A stretch of DNA of 54,271 nucleotides, taken from an uncultured Lachnospiraceae bacterium. Its GTDB lineage: Bacteria; Bacillota; Clostridia; Lachnospirales; Lachnospiraceae. A program made the translations under genes and the position numbers. The DNA lies in NCBI GenBank assembly GCA_910584915.1, contig CAJUDM010000019.1, forward strand, positions 37,428 to 91,698, written 5' to 3'. The notes below the pieces were generated by a model. The model made no database searches and was not told where the DNA came from. It saw nothing but the letters and a program-made list of their open reading frames with translations. Shown in pieces: positions 32,336 to 39,948 of this stretch (its first letter is position 1; each line of letters starts with the position of its first letter).

Positions 32336-33118
32336 TTAGATAACGTGCTTCACTTTCAGCTTATCTACGATGTAGTCCACGGACTCCGTAACATCGAGAT
32401 TCACTTTCTCGCCGGCACCCTTTCTCACTTTGTCGGAAGCCCTTGCGATCTGTGTCGGAGAACCTTTCAGGCCGAGGTTGGAGTCTTCCACATCTTTCAG
32501 ATCCGCTCTGCCCCATACGGTGATCTCCGCATCATACGCATCGAAGATTCCGCCGGGTGTCATATAACGAGGCTCATTTAATTCAGCCAGCGCTGTGATC
32601 AGGCAGGGCATTTTTGCCTTTAATACATGATATCTGTCGTCATACTGACGCTGTACGATCACGCTGTCACCTTCGATCTTGATATCCTGCGCATAGCTGA
32701 TAACAGGGATATTCAGGTGCTCGGAGATCTGAGGGCCAACCTGTGCGGTATCGCCGTCGATCGCCTGACGTCCTGTGATGATCAGGTCATACTCCAGATT
32801 GCGCAGCGCGCCCGCCAGTGTCTGGCTTGTAGCCCATGTATCCGCACCGCCGAGAACTCTGTCTGTCACAAGGATTCCCTTGTCCGCGCCCATAGCCAGC
32901 GCCTCGCGGAGCACTTCCTCCGCCTTCGGAAGTCCCATTGTCACAACAGTCACTTCCGCGCCATACTGATCTTTTAATCTGAGAGCCGCTTCCAGCCCGG
33001 CCTTGTCATCAGGATTCATGATAGCGAGCATTGCGCCACGGTCCAGCGTACCATCAGGATTGAACTTCACGCCGCCCTTTGTATCAGGCACCTGTTTTAC
33101 ACAAACAACAACTTTCAT
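32336..33118 (-). CDS. etfB: electron transfer flavoprotein, beta subunit
   Basis: A 260-residue EtfB. Signatures: MKVVVCVKQVPDT, RGAMLAIMNPDDKAGLEAAL, DLIITGRQAIDGDTAQVGP (second FAD and NADH site in bifurcating Etf) and LKAKMPCLITALAELNEPRY. It starts after a hairpin-rich spacer of 172 bp from bcd and precedes etfA by 35 bp. Confidence 0.97.
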   Translation of the reverse strand: MKVVVCVKQVPDTKGGVKFNPDGTLDRGAMLAIMNPDDKAGLEAALRLKDQYGAEVTVVTMGLPKAEEVLREALAMGADKGILVTDRVLGGADTWATSQTLAGALRNLEYDLIITGRQAIDGDTAQVGPQISEHLNIPVISYAQDIKIEGDSVIVQRQYDDRYHVLKAKMPCLITALAELNEPRYMTPGGIFDAYDAEITVWGRADLKDVEDSNLGLKGSPTQIARASDKVRKGAGEKVNLDVTESVDYIVDKLKVKHVI

Positions 33119-33290
33119 TGTATTATCTCTCCTTTTTATTTTCTTTCTTCTCTAATAAAATGCGTAAGGCGGCACTCGGAAATCTTCGATTTCCTCGTTC
33201 GCGGTGCAGCGTTGCACCGCTCTGCGCCGTCCTCTCCGCATGTTCGCCCCTGCAAGCAGGGCTCCCATGCGCCTCGCACGGCTTGCCGTC
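33119..33290 (-). repeat. hairpin-rich spacer, bcd to etfB
   Basis: This 172-bp gap has no gene. On the minus strand it carries in order: ACGGC/GCCGT, CCCTG/CAGGG nested inside CGCAT/ATGCG, a perfect 8-bp hairpin GCGGTGCA with loop ACGC, and a perfect 7-bp hairpin GGAAATC with loop GAA. It ends with the etfB ribosome site. No T-run follows a stem. A packed set of hairpins inside an operon suggests an inserted repetitive element or an RNA processing or stability site. Confidence 0.75.
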
Positions 33291-34457
33291 TTACTTGAGC
33301 AGTGCCGCGGAGATGACCATCCTCTGTACTTCGGATGTGCCTTCATAGATCTCGGTAATCTTTGCGTCACGCATCATGCGCTCCACATCGTACTCTCTCG
33401 TGTAGCCGTAACCGCCGTGAAGCTGTACTGCCTTTGTGGTAACTTCCATAGCCATCTCTGCCGCGTACAATTTTGCCATAGCAGCCTCCACGCCGTAAGA
33501 AGTCTTGTGATCTTTCACGTACTGATCCTTTGTCTTCGCCGCCTTGTAGACAAGAAGCTGTGCCGCCTGTGCCTTTGTCGCCATATCGGCAAGCTGGAAC
33601 TGTGTATTCTGGAACTGCGCAATGCTGCGTCCAAACTGTTTTCTCTCCTTCACATAGTCGATAGTCCTCTCGAGCGCGCCCTCGCCGAGTCCCAGCGCCT
33701 GTGCAGCGATACCGATACGTCCGCCGTCCAGCGTATGCATCGCGATACCAAAGCCCTTGCCCTGCTGGCCCAACATATTCTCTTTCGGAATGCGGCAGTC
33801 TGTGAAGATCAGCTCATATGTAGAAGAACCGCGGATACCCATCTTCTTTTCCTTCGTACCGAAGGAGAAGCCCGGTGTTCCCTTTTCCACGATGAAAGCG
33901 GAAATCTCTTTCTGCTTTCTGCCGCGCTTTTCAACGGTACCTGTCACAGCGATGATCACATACACATCCGCTTCCTTACCGTTTGTGATAAAGATCTTGG
34001 AGCCGTTCAGTACCCACTGATTGCCATCCAAAACAGCCTTTGTCTGCTGTCCCTGCGCGTCCGTTCCTGCGCCGGGCTCTGTCAATCCGAAAGCGCCGAT
34101 CTTGCGGCCCGCCGCAAGATCAGGCAGATATTTCTGCTTCTGCTCTTCCGTACCGTATGTCAGGATCGGATCACAGCACAGAGAAGTATGGGCTGAAACA
34201 ATAACACCTGTTGTGCCGCAGACTTTGGAGAGTTCCTCCACACACATCGCATAAGTCAGATTATCGCAGCCCTGTCCGCCGTACTCCTTCGGAATAGGAA
34301 TACCCATAAAACCTGCTTTTGCCATCTTTTCAACGGTTGCGCGGGGGAATTCTTCTGTCTCATCAACTTCCTGCGCCAAAGGCTTCACCTCTTTTTCAGC
34401 GAATTCTTTGAAAAGAGTTCTCGCCATTTCATGTTTTTTAGATAAAGAAAAATCCAT
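33291..34457 (-). CDS. bcd: butyryl-CoA dehydrogenase
   Basis: A 388-residue acyl-CoA dehydrogenase that reduces crotonyl-CoA to butyryl-CoA with FAD. Family motifs FGLTEPGAGTDAQGQQT, WVLNGSKIFITNG and LHGGYGYTREYDVERMMRD; the catalytic Glu is in IYEGTSEVQRMVI. It lies in the fixed order crt-hbd-bcd-etfB-etfA, 31 bp after hbd. Works with EtfAB, which here follow after a structured spacer. Confidence 0.96.
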   Translation of the reverse strand: MDFSLSKKHEMARTLFKEFAEKEVKPLAQEVDETEEFPRATVEKMAKAGFMGIPIPKEYGGQGCDNLTYAMCVEELSKVCGTTGVIVSAHTSLCCDPILTYGTEEQKQKYLPDLAAGRKIGAFGLTEPGAGTDAQGQQTKAVLDGNQWVLNGSKIFITNGKEADVYVIIAVTGTVEKRGRKQKEISAFIVEKGTPGFSFGTKEKKMGIRGSSTYELIFTDCRIPKENMLGQQGKGFGIAMHTLDGGRIGIAAQALGLGEGALERTIDYVKERKQFGRSIAQFQNTQFQLADMATKAQAAQLLVYKAAKTKDQYVKDHKTSYGVEAAMAKLYAAEMAMEVTTKAVQLHGGYGYTREYDVERMMRDAKITEIYEGTSEVQRMVISAALLK

Positions 34458-34488
34458 GATTTATTTCCTCCATTTAATTATATTTGTT

Positions 34489-35328
34489 TTATTTGGAATA
34501 ATCAAAAAATCCAACCCCAGTTTTTCTGCCGAGTTTCTTCTCTTCCACCATCTTCTTCAGCAGAGGCTGCGGAGCGTACTTCTCGTCTTTTGTCTCGTTG
34601 TAGAGCACTTCCATGATAGCGAGGCAGATGTCTAAGCCGATCAGGTCGCCGAGGTGCAGAGGTCCCATCGGATGGGATGCGCCAAGCTGCATAGCCACAT
34701 CGATATCTTCAGCGGAAGCTGTACCTGCATCCAGAACGCCGATCGCTTCATTGATCATCGGGATCAGGATTCTGTTTACGACAAAGCCCGGAGCCTCTTT
34801 TACTTCTACAGGAGTCTTGCCGATTTCCTTAGCGATGGCAACGATCTTGTCTACCATCTCTTGAGGAGTGTTCTCACCTTTGATCACTTCCACCAGTTTC
34901 ATTCTGTCAGCAGGATTGAAGAAATGCATACCGATCATCGGACGGTCAAGTCCCTCGCCGATCTTTGTGATGGAGAGAGAGGAGGTGTTGGATGCAAACA
35001 TGCAGTCCTTCTTCACGATGCCCATCAACTCGGTAAAGATGTTTTTCTTGATCTCCAGATTTTCCAGAGCAACTTCCACGATCAGGTCACAGTCTGTGCA
35101 GATCCCGTTTAAGCCTGTGGTGATCTTGCCCATGATCTCGTCAGCCTTTTCCTGTGTGATCTTTTCCTTGCCAACAAGGAAATTCATGTTCTTCTGAATT
35201 TTCGCTTTGCCGCCTTCCGCGTACTCTTCCTTGATATCGCAGAGACATACTTCATAACCGTCAGTCATCGCAAATGCCTGCGCAATACCGGAACCCATTG
35301 TACCAGCGCCAATAATACCTACCTTCAT
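34489..35328 (-). CDS. hbd: 3-hydroxybutyryl-CoA dehydrogenase
   Basis: A 279-residue NAD(P)-dependent enzyme that reduces acetoacetyl-CoA to 3-hydroxybutyryl-CoA. N-terminal Rossmann motif GIIGAGTMGSGIAQAFA; catalytic His in GMHFFNPADRMKLVEVI, with SNTSSLSITKI before it; C-terminal domain APGFVVNRILIPMINEA and GPLHLGDLIGLDICL. Fits family length exactly. It lies 39 bp after crt. Confidence 0.97.
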   Translation of the reverse strand: MKVGIIGAGTMGSGIAQAFAMTDGYEVCLCDIKEEYAEGGKAKIQKNMNFLVGKEKITQEKADEIMGKITTGLNGICTDCDLIVEVALENLEIKKNIFTELMGIVKKDCMFASNTSSLSITKIGEGLDRPMIGMHFFNPADRMKLVEVIKGENTPQEMVDKIVAIAKEIGKTPVEVKEAPGFVVNRILIPMINEAIGVLDAGTASAEDIDVAMQLGASHPMGPLHLGDLIGLDICLAIMEVLYNETKDEKYAPQPLLKKMVEEKKLGRKTGVGFFDYSK

Positions 35329-35367
35329 TTTAAAATCCTCCTGTTTGATTTATTTATCTTTATTTTA

Positions 35368-36153
35368 TTAACGGTTTTTGAACGGCTCTTTCACTTTCTC
35401 CTTATTCCTGTCGAGGAAGAAAGCCATGCCGTACTTCTGGTCCTCTGTCTCGAAGCAGTCGCCGAAAAGTTTTTCCTCGATCACGATCGCCTCATCCATG
35501 TTCACTTCCAGTCCGTCATTGATCGCCTTCTTGCAGTTTCTCACAGCGATGGGCGCGTTCTTCGCGATGCCCGCCGCCATCTTCTGTGCCGCAGCCATCA
35601 ACTCCTCCTGGGGATATACAGCGTTCACAAGGCCGATGCGGAACGCTTCGTCAGCTTTGATGTTTCTCGCTGTGTAGATCAGCTGCTTTGCCATGCCCGG
35701 ACTCACCAGGCGCGCCAGCCTTTGTGTGCCGCCGAAGCCCGGTGTGATGCCGAGTCCCACTTCCGGCTGGCCGAATACCGCGTTGTCGGAACAGATGCGG
35801 ATATCGCAGCTCATGGAGATCTCACAACCGCCGCCCAGCGCAAAGCCGTTTACCGCAGCGATCACGGGGATCGGGAATGTCTCCAGTTTCCGGAATATAT
35901 CGTTGCCCTTCTTGCCGAAAGCCTCGCCCTCCGCCTTGGTCAGTGTGCTCATCTCGCCGATGTCAGCGCCCGCCACAAAGGATTTTGTGCCCGCGCCGGT
36001 TAAGATCAGGCATCTCACTTCGTTGAGGTCCACCCCGTCAAGGGTTGCGTCCAGTTCTTCCAGAACAGCAGAGTTCAGCGCGTTTAACGCTTTCTCGCGG
36101 TTGATCGTAATGGTGCCGACCTGACCGTTTACTTCATATAAAACAAATTCCAT
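35368..36153 (-). CDS. crt: 3-hydroxybutyryl-CoA dehydratase (crotonase)
   Basis: A 261-residue enoyl-CoA hydratase that makes crotonyl-CoA. Start at 36153 (MEFVLYEVNGQVGTITINR) fits family size; earlier in-frame ATGs (36165 and 36270) would read into the spacer, and the ribosome site GAAAGG is 13 bases off, so the exact start is the least certain point. CoA-site residues KSFVAGADIGEM and the two catalytic Glu in GGGCEISMS and GQPEVGLGI are present. Confidence 0.95.
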   Translation of the reverse strand: MEFVLYEVNGQVGTITINREKALNALNSAVLEELDATLDGVDLNEVRCLILTGAGTKSFVAGADIGEMSTLTKAEGEAFGKKGNDIFRKLETFPIPVIAAVNGFALGGGCEISMSCDIRICSDNAVFGQPEVGLGITPGFGGTQRLARLVSPGMAKQLIYTARNIKADEAFRIGLVNAVYPQEELMAAAQKMAAGIAKNAPIAVRNCKKAINDGLEVNMDEAIVIEEKLFGDCFETEDQKYGMAFFLDRNKEKVKEPFKNR

Positions 36154-36306
36154 AACAAACACCATACCTTTCTTTTTTTGACCCATATCTTTACAAACAG
36201 GCGGACTTCCCGCAGCACTGCCGCCCGTCAACTTATGGATTTTCGCGCGAATACCGGGAAGCATAAACACTTCCCGGTATCTGGTTTTCTGATGTTAAGC
36301 GCCGTA
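36154..36306 (-). repeat. hairpin-rich spacer, thl to crt
   Basis: A 153-bp gap with a perfect 11-bp hairpin (36251-36261 with 36270-36280, ATACCGGGAAG arms, 8-nt loop) close to the thl stop and a second GGCGG/CCGCC pair with inner GCAG/CTGC further on. No T-run. It could partly reduce read-through or protect transcript ends, as thiolase is needed at high level. No gene was seen. Confidence 0.7.
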
Positions 36307-37494
36307 TCAGTCTCTCTCCACGATGGTTGCGCAGCCCATGCCGCCGCCGATACAGAGTGTCGCAAGGCCTTTCTTCGCGTCTCTCTTCACCATCTCGTGC
36401 AGCAGTGTCACAAGGATACGGCATCCGGATGCCCCCACCGGATGTCCCAGTGCGATAGCGCCGCCGTTTACATTCAGTTTTTCAGGGTTGAAGCCAAGCT
36501 CTTTCGCCACGGCAACGGACTGTGCCGCGAATGCTTCGTTTGCCTCGATCAGATCCATATCATCCACAGTCAGGCCTGTCTTAGCCATAACCTTTCTGGT
36601 CGCAGCCACAGGGCCGATACCCATGATGGAAGGATCTACGCCGCCGAGTGCGCCTGCCACGAAAGTAGCCATCGGCTTTACGCCCAGCTCCTTCGCCTTC
36701 TCTTCGCTCATCACAACAACTGCCGCAGCGCCGTCGTTGATGCCGGAAGCGTTGCCCGCCGTCACCACGCCGCCCTCCTTCTTGCCGGAGCAGCATTTCA
36801 GTTTCGTCAGAGCTTCCATTGTCGTTCCCGGACGAGGGCCCTCATCCTTCACAAAATCGACAACTTCCTTTTTCACCTTCACGGGAACCGGAACGATCTC
36901 GTCGTCAAATCTGCCTTCGTTCATCGCCTTCTCGCACTTCTGCTGGCTGTTTACGGCAAACTCATCGAGCTCTTCCCTTGTCAGCTTCCACTGATCCGCA
37001 ATATTCTCGGCAGTGATCATCATATGGTACTGGTTGAATGCATCCCACAGCGCATCATTTACCATGGTATCCACCAGAGTAGCGTTATTCATCCTGTAAC
37101 CGTAACGGCCATTCATCATCGCGTAGGGAGCCATGGACATATTTTCCATACCGCCTGCCACCACGATATCGGCATCCCCCGCCTGGATCATCTGTGCAGC
37201 CATATTCACACAGTTCAGGCCGGAGCCGCACACCACGTTGATCGTTACCGCAGGAGTCTCCACCGGGAGGCCTGCCTTGATAGACGCCTGACGCGCCACG
37301 TTCTGGCCGAGGCCCGCCTGGATAACGCAGCCCATGTAAACCTGATCAACCTGATCCGCGGGAACGCCCGCTCTCTTCAATGCTTCCTTGATCACGATGG
37401 AACCAAGTACAGGTGCCGGAGTTGTCCCAAGAGCTCCGCCCATTTTGCCGATCGCGGTACGGCAAGCGCCCGCTAACACTACTTTTTTCGCCAT
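36307..37494 (-). CDS. thl: acetyl-CoA acetyltransferase (thiolase)
   Basis: A 395-residue biosynthetic thiolase that joins two acetyl-CoA. Nucleophile Cys89 in NVVCGSGLNCV, His in ALGHPVGASGCR, second Cys in CIGGGMGCATIVERD. Length is typical. It is the first gene of the thl-crt-hbd-bcd-etfB-etfA operon and has a strong promoter with a Rex-like site between promoter and start codon. Confidence 0.97.
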   Translation of the reverse strand: MAKKVVLAGACRTAIGKMGGALGTTPAPVLGSIVIKEALKRAGVPADQVDQVYMGCVIQAGLGQNVARQASIKAGLPVETPAVTINVVCGSGLNCVNMAAQMIQAGDADIVVAGGMENMSMAPYAMMNGRYGYRMNNATLVDTMVNDALWDAFNQYHMMITAENIADQWKLTREELDEFAVNSQQKCEKAMNEGRFDDEIVPVPVKVKKEVVDFVKDEGPRPGTTMEALTKLKCCSGKKEGGVVTAGNASGINDGAAAVVVMSEEKAKELGVKPMATFVAGALGGVDPSIMGIGPVAATRKVMAKTGLTVDDMDLIEANEAFAAQSVAVAKELGFNPEKLNVNGGAIALGHPVGASGCRILVTLLHEMVKRDAKKGLATLCIGGGMGCATIVERD

Positions 37495-37535
37495 TTGAAT
37501 AGCCCTCCATTTTACATGATTTTTTTATATTTTGT

Positions 37536-37553
37536 TTGTTATTTTTTTGACAA
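37536..37553. promoter_or_regulatory. candidate Rex operator upstream of thl
   Basis: TTGTTA, six T, TGACAA: arms match the Rex consensus (TTGTTA N6 TAACAA) at 11 of 12 positions, and flanking GT/AC extend the symmetry. The site lies just after the predicted transcription start. Rex senses NADH/NAD+ and is known to control this operon in clostridia; rex itself is not in the window. Confidence 0.8.
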
Positions 37554-37566
37554 ACTCACTTTTTCT

Positions 37567-37595
37567 ATTATATCACAGCATTCGACGTTTTGCAA
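37567..37595 (-). promoter_or_regulatory. thl operon promoter
   Basis: Minus-strand TTGCAA (37590-37595) and consensus TATAAT (37567-37572) with a 17-bp spacer, about 75 bp before thl. Confidence 0.85.
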
Positions 37596-37623
37596 CATGG
37601 AGCCATGGATTTTTGTATTTATC

Positions 37624-37655
37624 GTAACAGTTTAGCCGAATGGCTGAACTGTTGC
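37624..37655. repeat. dispersed 32-bp palindrome, copy 1
   Basis: Arms GTAACAGTTTAGCC and GGCTGAACTGTTGC around GAAT; two arm mismatches are compatible with G-T pairing. The same element, with perfect 14-bp arms and the complementary loop ATTC, occurs at 46642-46673. It lies about 110 bp after the hpf stop. Confidence 0.85.
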
Positions 37656-37763
37656 TATTTAAAACAACAGCAGTTCACAATTATAATTTCCTTTGCACCG
37701 TATCAATATCCCGCACCCCATAAGCTTTTCGTTCAGAGCATATATCCCCCCGCTGCCTGACGC

Positions 37764-38291
37764 CTAAACTTCCGGCTCGATCAGTCCGTAGGTCCCGCCT
37801 TTCCTCTTATAGACAACGCACACCTGATCCGTCTCCGCATTGCAGAACACATAAAAATCATGCCCCAACAGTTCCATCTGTACACAGGCATCCTCCGGAT
37901 ACATAGGCTTGATATCAAACTGCTTCGTCCTGACGATCTTCACTTCCTCCTCATCATCTTCCACTTTCTCTATAAAAGCATCGCTGAAAGAAGCTGCATT
38001 CTGTTTCTTGTCGATCAGTTTATTTTTATATTTCTTAAGCTGGCGTTCAATGATCTCCTGCACCAGATCGATGGAAACATACATATCGCTGCTTGTCTGC
38101 TCGGAGCGGATGATATTTCCCTTGACAGGGATCGTCACCTCGATCTTCTGTCTGTCCTTTTCCACACTGAGCGTTACTTTCGCAGTCGTATCTTCCGCAA
38201 AGTATTTCTCCAGCTTACCGATCTTTTCCTCTACGGCACTTTTTAACCCCTCCGACACCTCAAGATTCTTTCCGGTAATAATAATCTTCAT
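37764..38291 (-). CDS. hpf: ribosome hibernation promoting factor, long form
   Basis: A 175-residue long HPF that dimerises ribosomes into inactive 100S particles. Start at 38291 (MKIIITGKNLEVSEGLK) after AAGGAGG; the 14-codon longer frame is rejected. N-terminal S30AE domain to about residue 100 (LEKYFAEDTTAKVTLSVEK), then an acidic linker (EKVEDDEEEVKIV) and the C-terminal dimerisation domain (RTKQFDIKPMYPEDACVQMELLGHDFYVF, quoted in part as KQFDIKPMYPEDA). Confidence 0.95.
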   Translation of the reverse strand: MKIIITGKNLEVSEGLKSAVEEKIGKLEKYFAEDTTAKVTLSVEKDRQKIEVTIPVKGNIIRSEQTSSDMYVSIDLVQEIIERQLKKYKNKLIDKKQNAASFSDAFIEKVEDDEEEVKIVRTKQFDIKPMYPEDACVQMELLGHDFYVFCNAETDQVCVVYKRKGGTYGLIEPEV

Positions 38292-38410
38292 AAGCCTACC
38301 TCCTTTTTGGGTTCTGCGGCGCTCCTTCCCCATAATAAAGCAGAAGCCGAAAACAGCCGCTGATTTTTATCAGGACGGCGCTGTGAAGCGCGCTTTTGCC
38401 CTGTGCGTAT

Positions 38411-38439
38411 ATTGTATCATACCCTGCCTGAAATAGACA
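38411..38439 (-). promoter_or_regulatory. possible hpf promoter
   Basis: Minus-strand TGTCTA (38434-38439) and TACAAT (38411-38416), 17 bp apart, about 120 bp before hpf. The -35 box is weak. Confidence 0.5.
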
Positions 38440-38502
38440 GCACCTAAAATATTTTTTTATCTATTTTTCATACAGATCCCGCTGTCATTTTCGTTTTCCG
38501 CC

Positions 38503-38531
38503 TTTACAAACCGTATTTTATCTGCTATGCT
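38503..38531 (+). promoter_or_regulatory. MATE gene promoter
   Basis: TTTACA (38503-38508) and TATGCT (38526-38531) are 17 bp apart. The -10 box ends nine bases before the ATG, so transcription should start within a few bases of the start codon. Confidence 0.65.
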
Positions 38532-38540
38532 GTCAGCATT

Positions 38541-39911
38541 ATGAATACATACAAAAAACTGACGCCGGAAAAGAAGCTTTTTTACAGATCGCTCCTGTCT
38601 CTGGTCATTCCGATCACCATCCAGAATTTGATAACGAACATGGTAAATTCCGCCGATGTGCTGATGCTCAACTACGTCAGCCAGTCCTCCATGTCGGCGG
38701 CGTCCCTCGCCAACCAGTATCAGTTTATCCTGGGCGGCTTTTTCTTCGGCATCACCTCCGGGACCACCATGCTCTGTGCACAGTACTGGGGAAAGAAAGA
38801 TATGAACTCGATCCAGGCGGTCTTTGGCATCGCCCTGAAGATATCCCTCAGCTTTACATTGATCCTGTCCCTTTCGGCAATTGTATTTCCCGATTTTCTG
38901 ATGCGGATCTTTACGCCTGATCAGGAACTGATCGAAATGGGGGCTTCTTATCTGAGGGTTATCGGGATCTCCTATCTTCTGACAGGTTTCTCCCAGACCT
39001 ACCTGTGTGTCTTAAAAAGTGTGGAGGGAGCGAAAACGAGCACGCTGATCAGCTGCACCGCCCTGTTTCTCAATGTATTTTTAAACGCGGTATTTATCTT
39101 TGGACTGTTCCGTGCGCCAAGGCTCGGCATTCTGGGCGTGGCGCTCGCCACGGTGATCGCCCGGGTGGTGGAAATACTGCTCTGTTTCGCGGACTTTTTC
39201 CGCGGACGGATCTTCAAACCGAAGTTCTCCGTCATGTTCGGCAGGCATAGACTGCTGTTTCAGGATTTTTTAAAATACTCTATCCCCGCGCTTTTGAATG
39301 ACTGTATCTGGACCTTTGCCTTCTCCACCTACTCTATCATTCTCGGGCATATGAATTCCGACATGGTCGCGGCGGCTTCAGTCGCCACTACGATCAGAGA
39401 CCTGCTCAGCGTTGTCTGCTTTGGCATCGGCAGCGCCGGCACGGTGCTTCTCGGAAAATCCCTGGGGGAGAGGCGCATGGACAAGGCAAAGGAAGACGCG
39501 TCCAGCCTCTGCCGGTGTACCTTCGCCGTCAGTGTATTGACTGCGATAGTCATTATCCTTTTCCGAAAACCTGTCATCAGCGTTTTCGACCTGACGCCCC
39601 TGGCGCAGGACTATCTGAACTTTATGCTGCTTGTCAGTTCCTACTATGTGATCGGACAGGCGATGAACACGCTGACTATCGCGGGCATCTTCCGCGCCGG
39701 CGGCAACTCCCGTTTCGGGCTGATCTGCGATATTATCGTGATGTGGGTGATCGCTGTCCCGCTCGGTTTTATCAGCGCCTTCGTCCTGCATCTGCCGCCG
39801 AAAGTCGTTTACTTTATTCTCTGCCTGGATGAATTCTGGAAGATCCCGGTTGTGTACCGGTATTATAAGAGCGGGAAATGGCTCAACAACATAACAAGGG
39901 AATACGAATAG
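38541..39911 (+). CDS. MATE family efflux transporter
   Basis: A 456-residue membrane protein with 12 hydrophobic segments in two halves, as in Na+- or H+-driven multidrug exporters. N-terminal MNTYKKLTPEKKLFYRSLLSLVIP is typical of clostridial members; later segments MLCAQYWGKKD and GTVLLGKSLGERRMDKAKED are the matching loops of the two halves. No ribosome site is present, and the promoter places the transcript start almost at the ATG, so a leaderless message is possible. Substrate unknown. Confidence 0.93.
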   Translation: MNTYKKLTPEKKLFYRSLLSLVIPITIQNLITNMVNSADVLMLNYVSQSSMSAASLANQYQFILGGFFFGITSGTTMLCAQYWGKKDMNSIQAVFGIALKISLSFTLILSLSAIVFPDFLMRIFTPDQELIEMGASYLRVIGISYLLTGFSQTYLCVLKSVEGAKTSTLISCTALFLNVFLNAVFIFGLFRAPRLGILGVALATVIARVVEILLCFADFFRGRIFKPKFSVMFGRHRLLFQDFLKYSIPALLNDCIWTFAFSTYSIILGHMNSDMVAAASVATTIRDLLSVVCFGIGSAGTVLLGKSLGERRMDKAKEDASSLCRCTFAVSVLTAIVIILFRKPVISVFDLTPLAQDYLNFMLLVSSYYVIGQAMNTLTIAGIFRAGGNSRFGLICDIIVMWVIAVPLGFISAFVLHLPPKVVYFILCLDEFWKIPVVYRYYKSGKWLNNITREYE

Positions 39912-39948
39912 TATTCCCCTGCTCCCATGCGGACAATTATGATATTCT

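Noticed and set aside
33204..34196. Open frame of 330 codons on the plus strand
   Set aside because: Antisense to bcd and the hairpin spacer; no family resemblance.
36178..37476. Open frame of 432 codons on the plus strand
   Set aside because: Antisense to thiolase; His- and Cys-rich shadow of a highly expressed gene.
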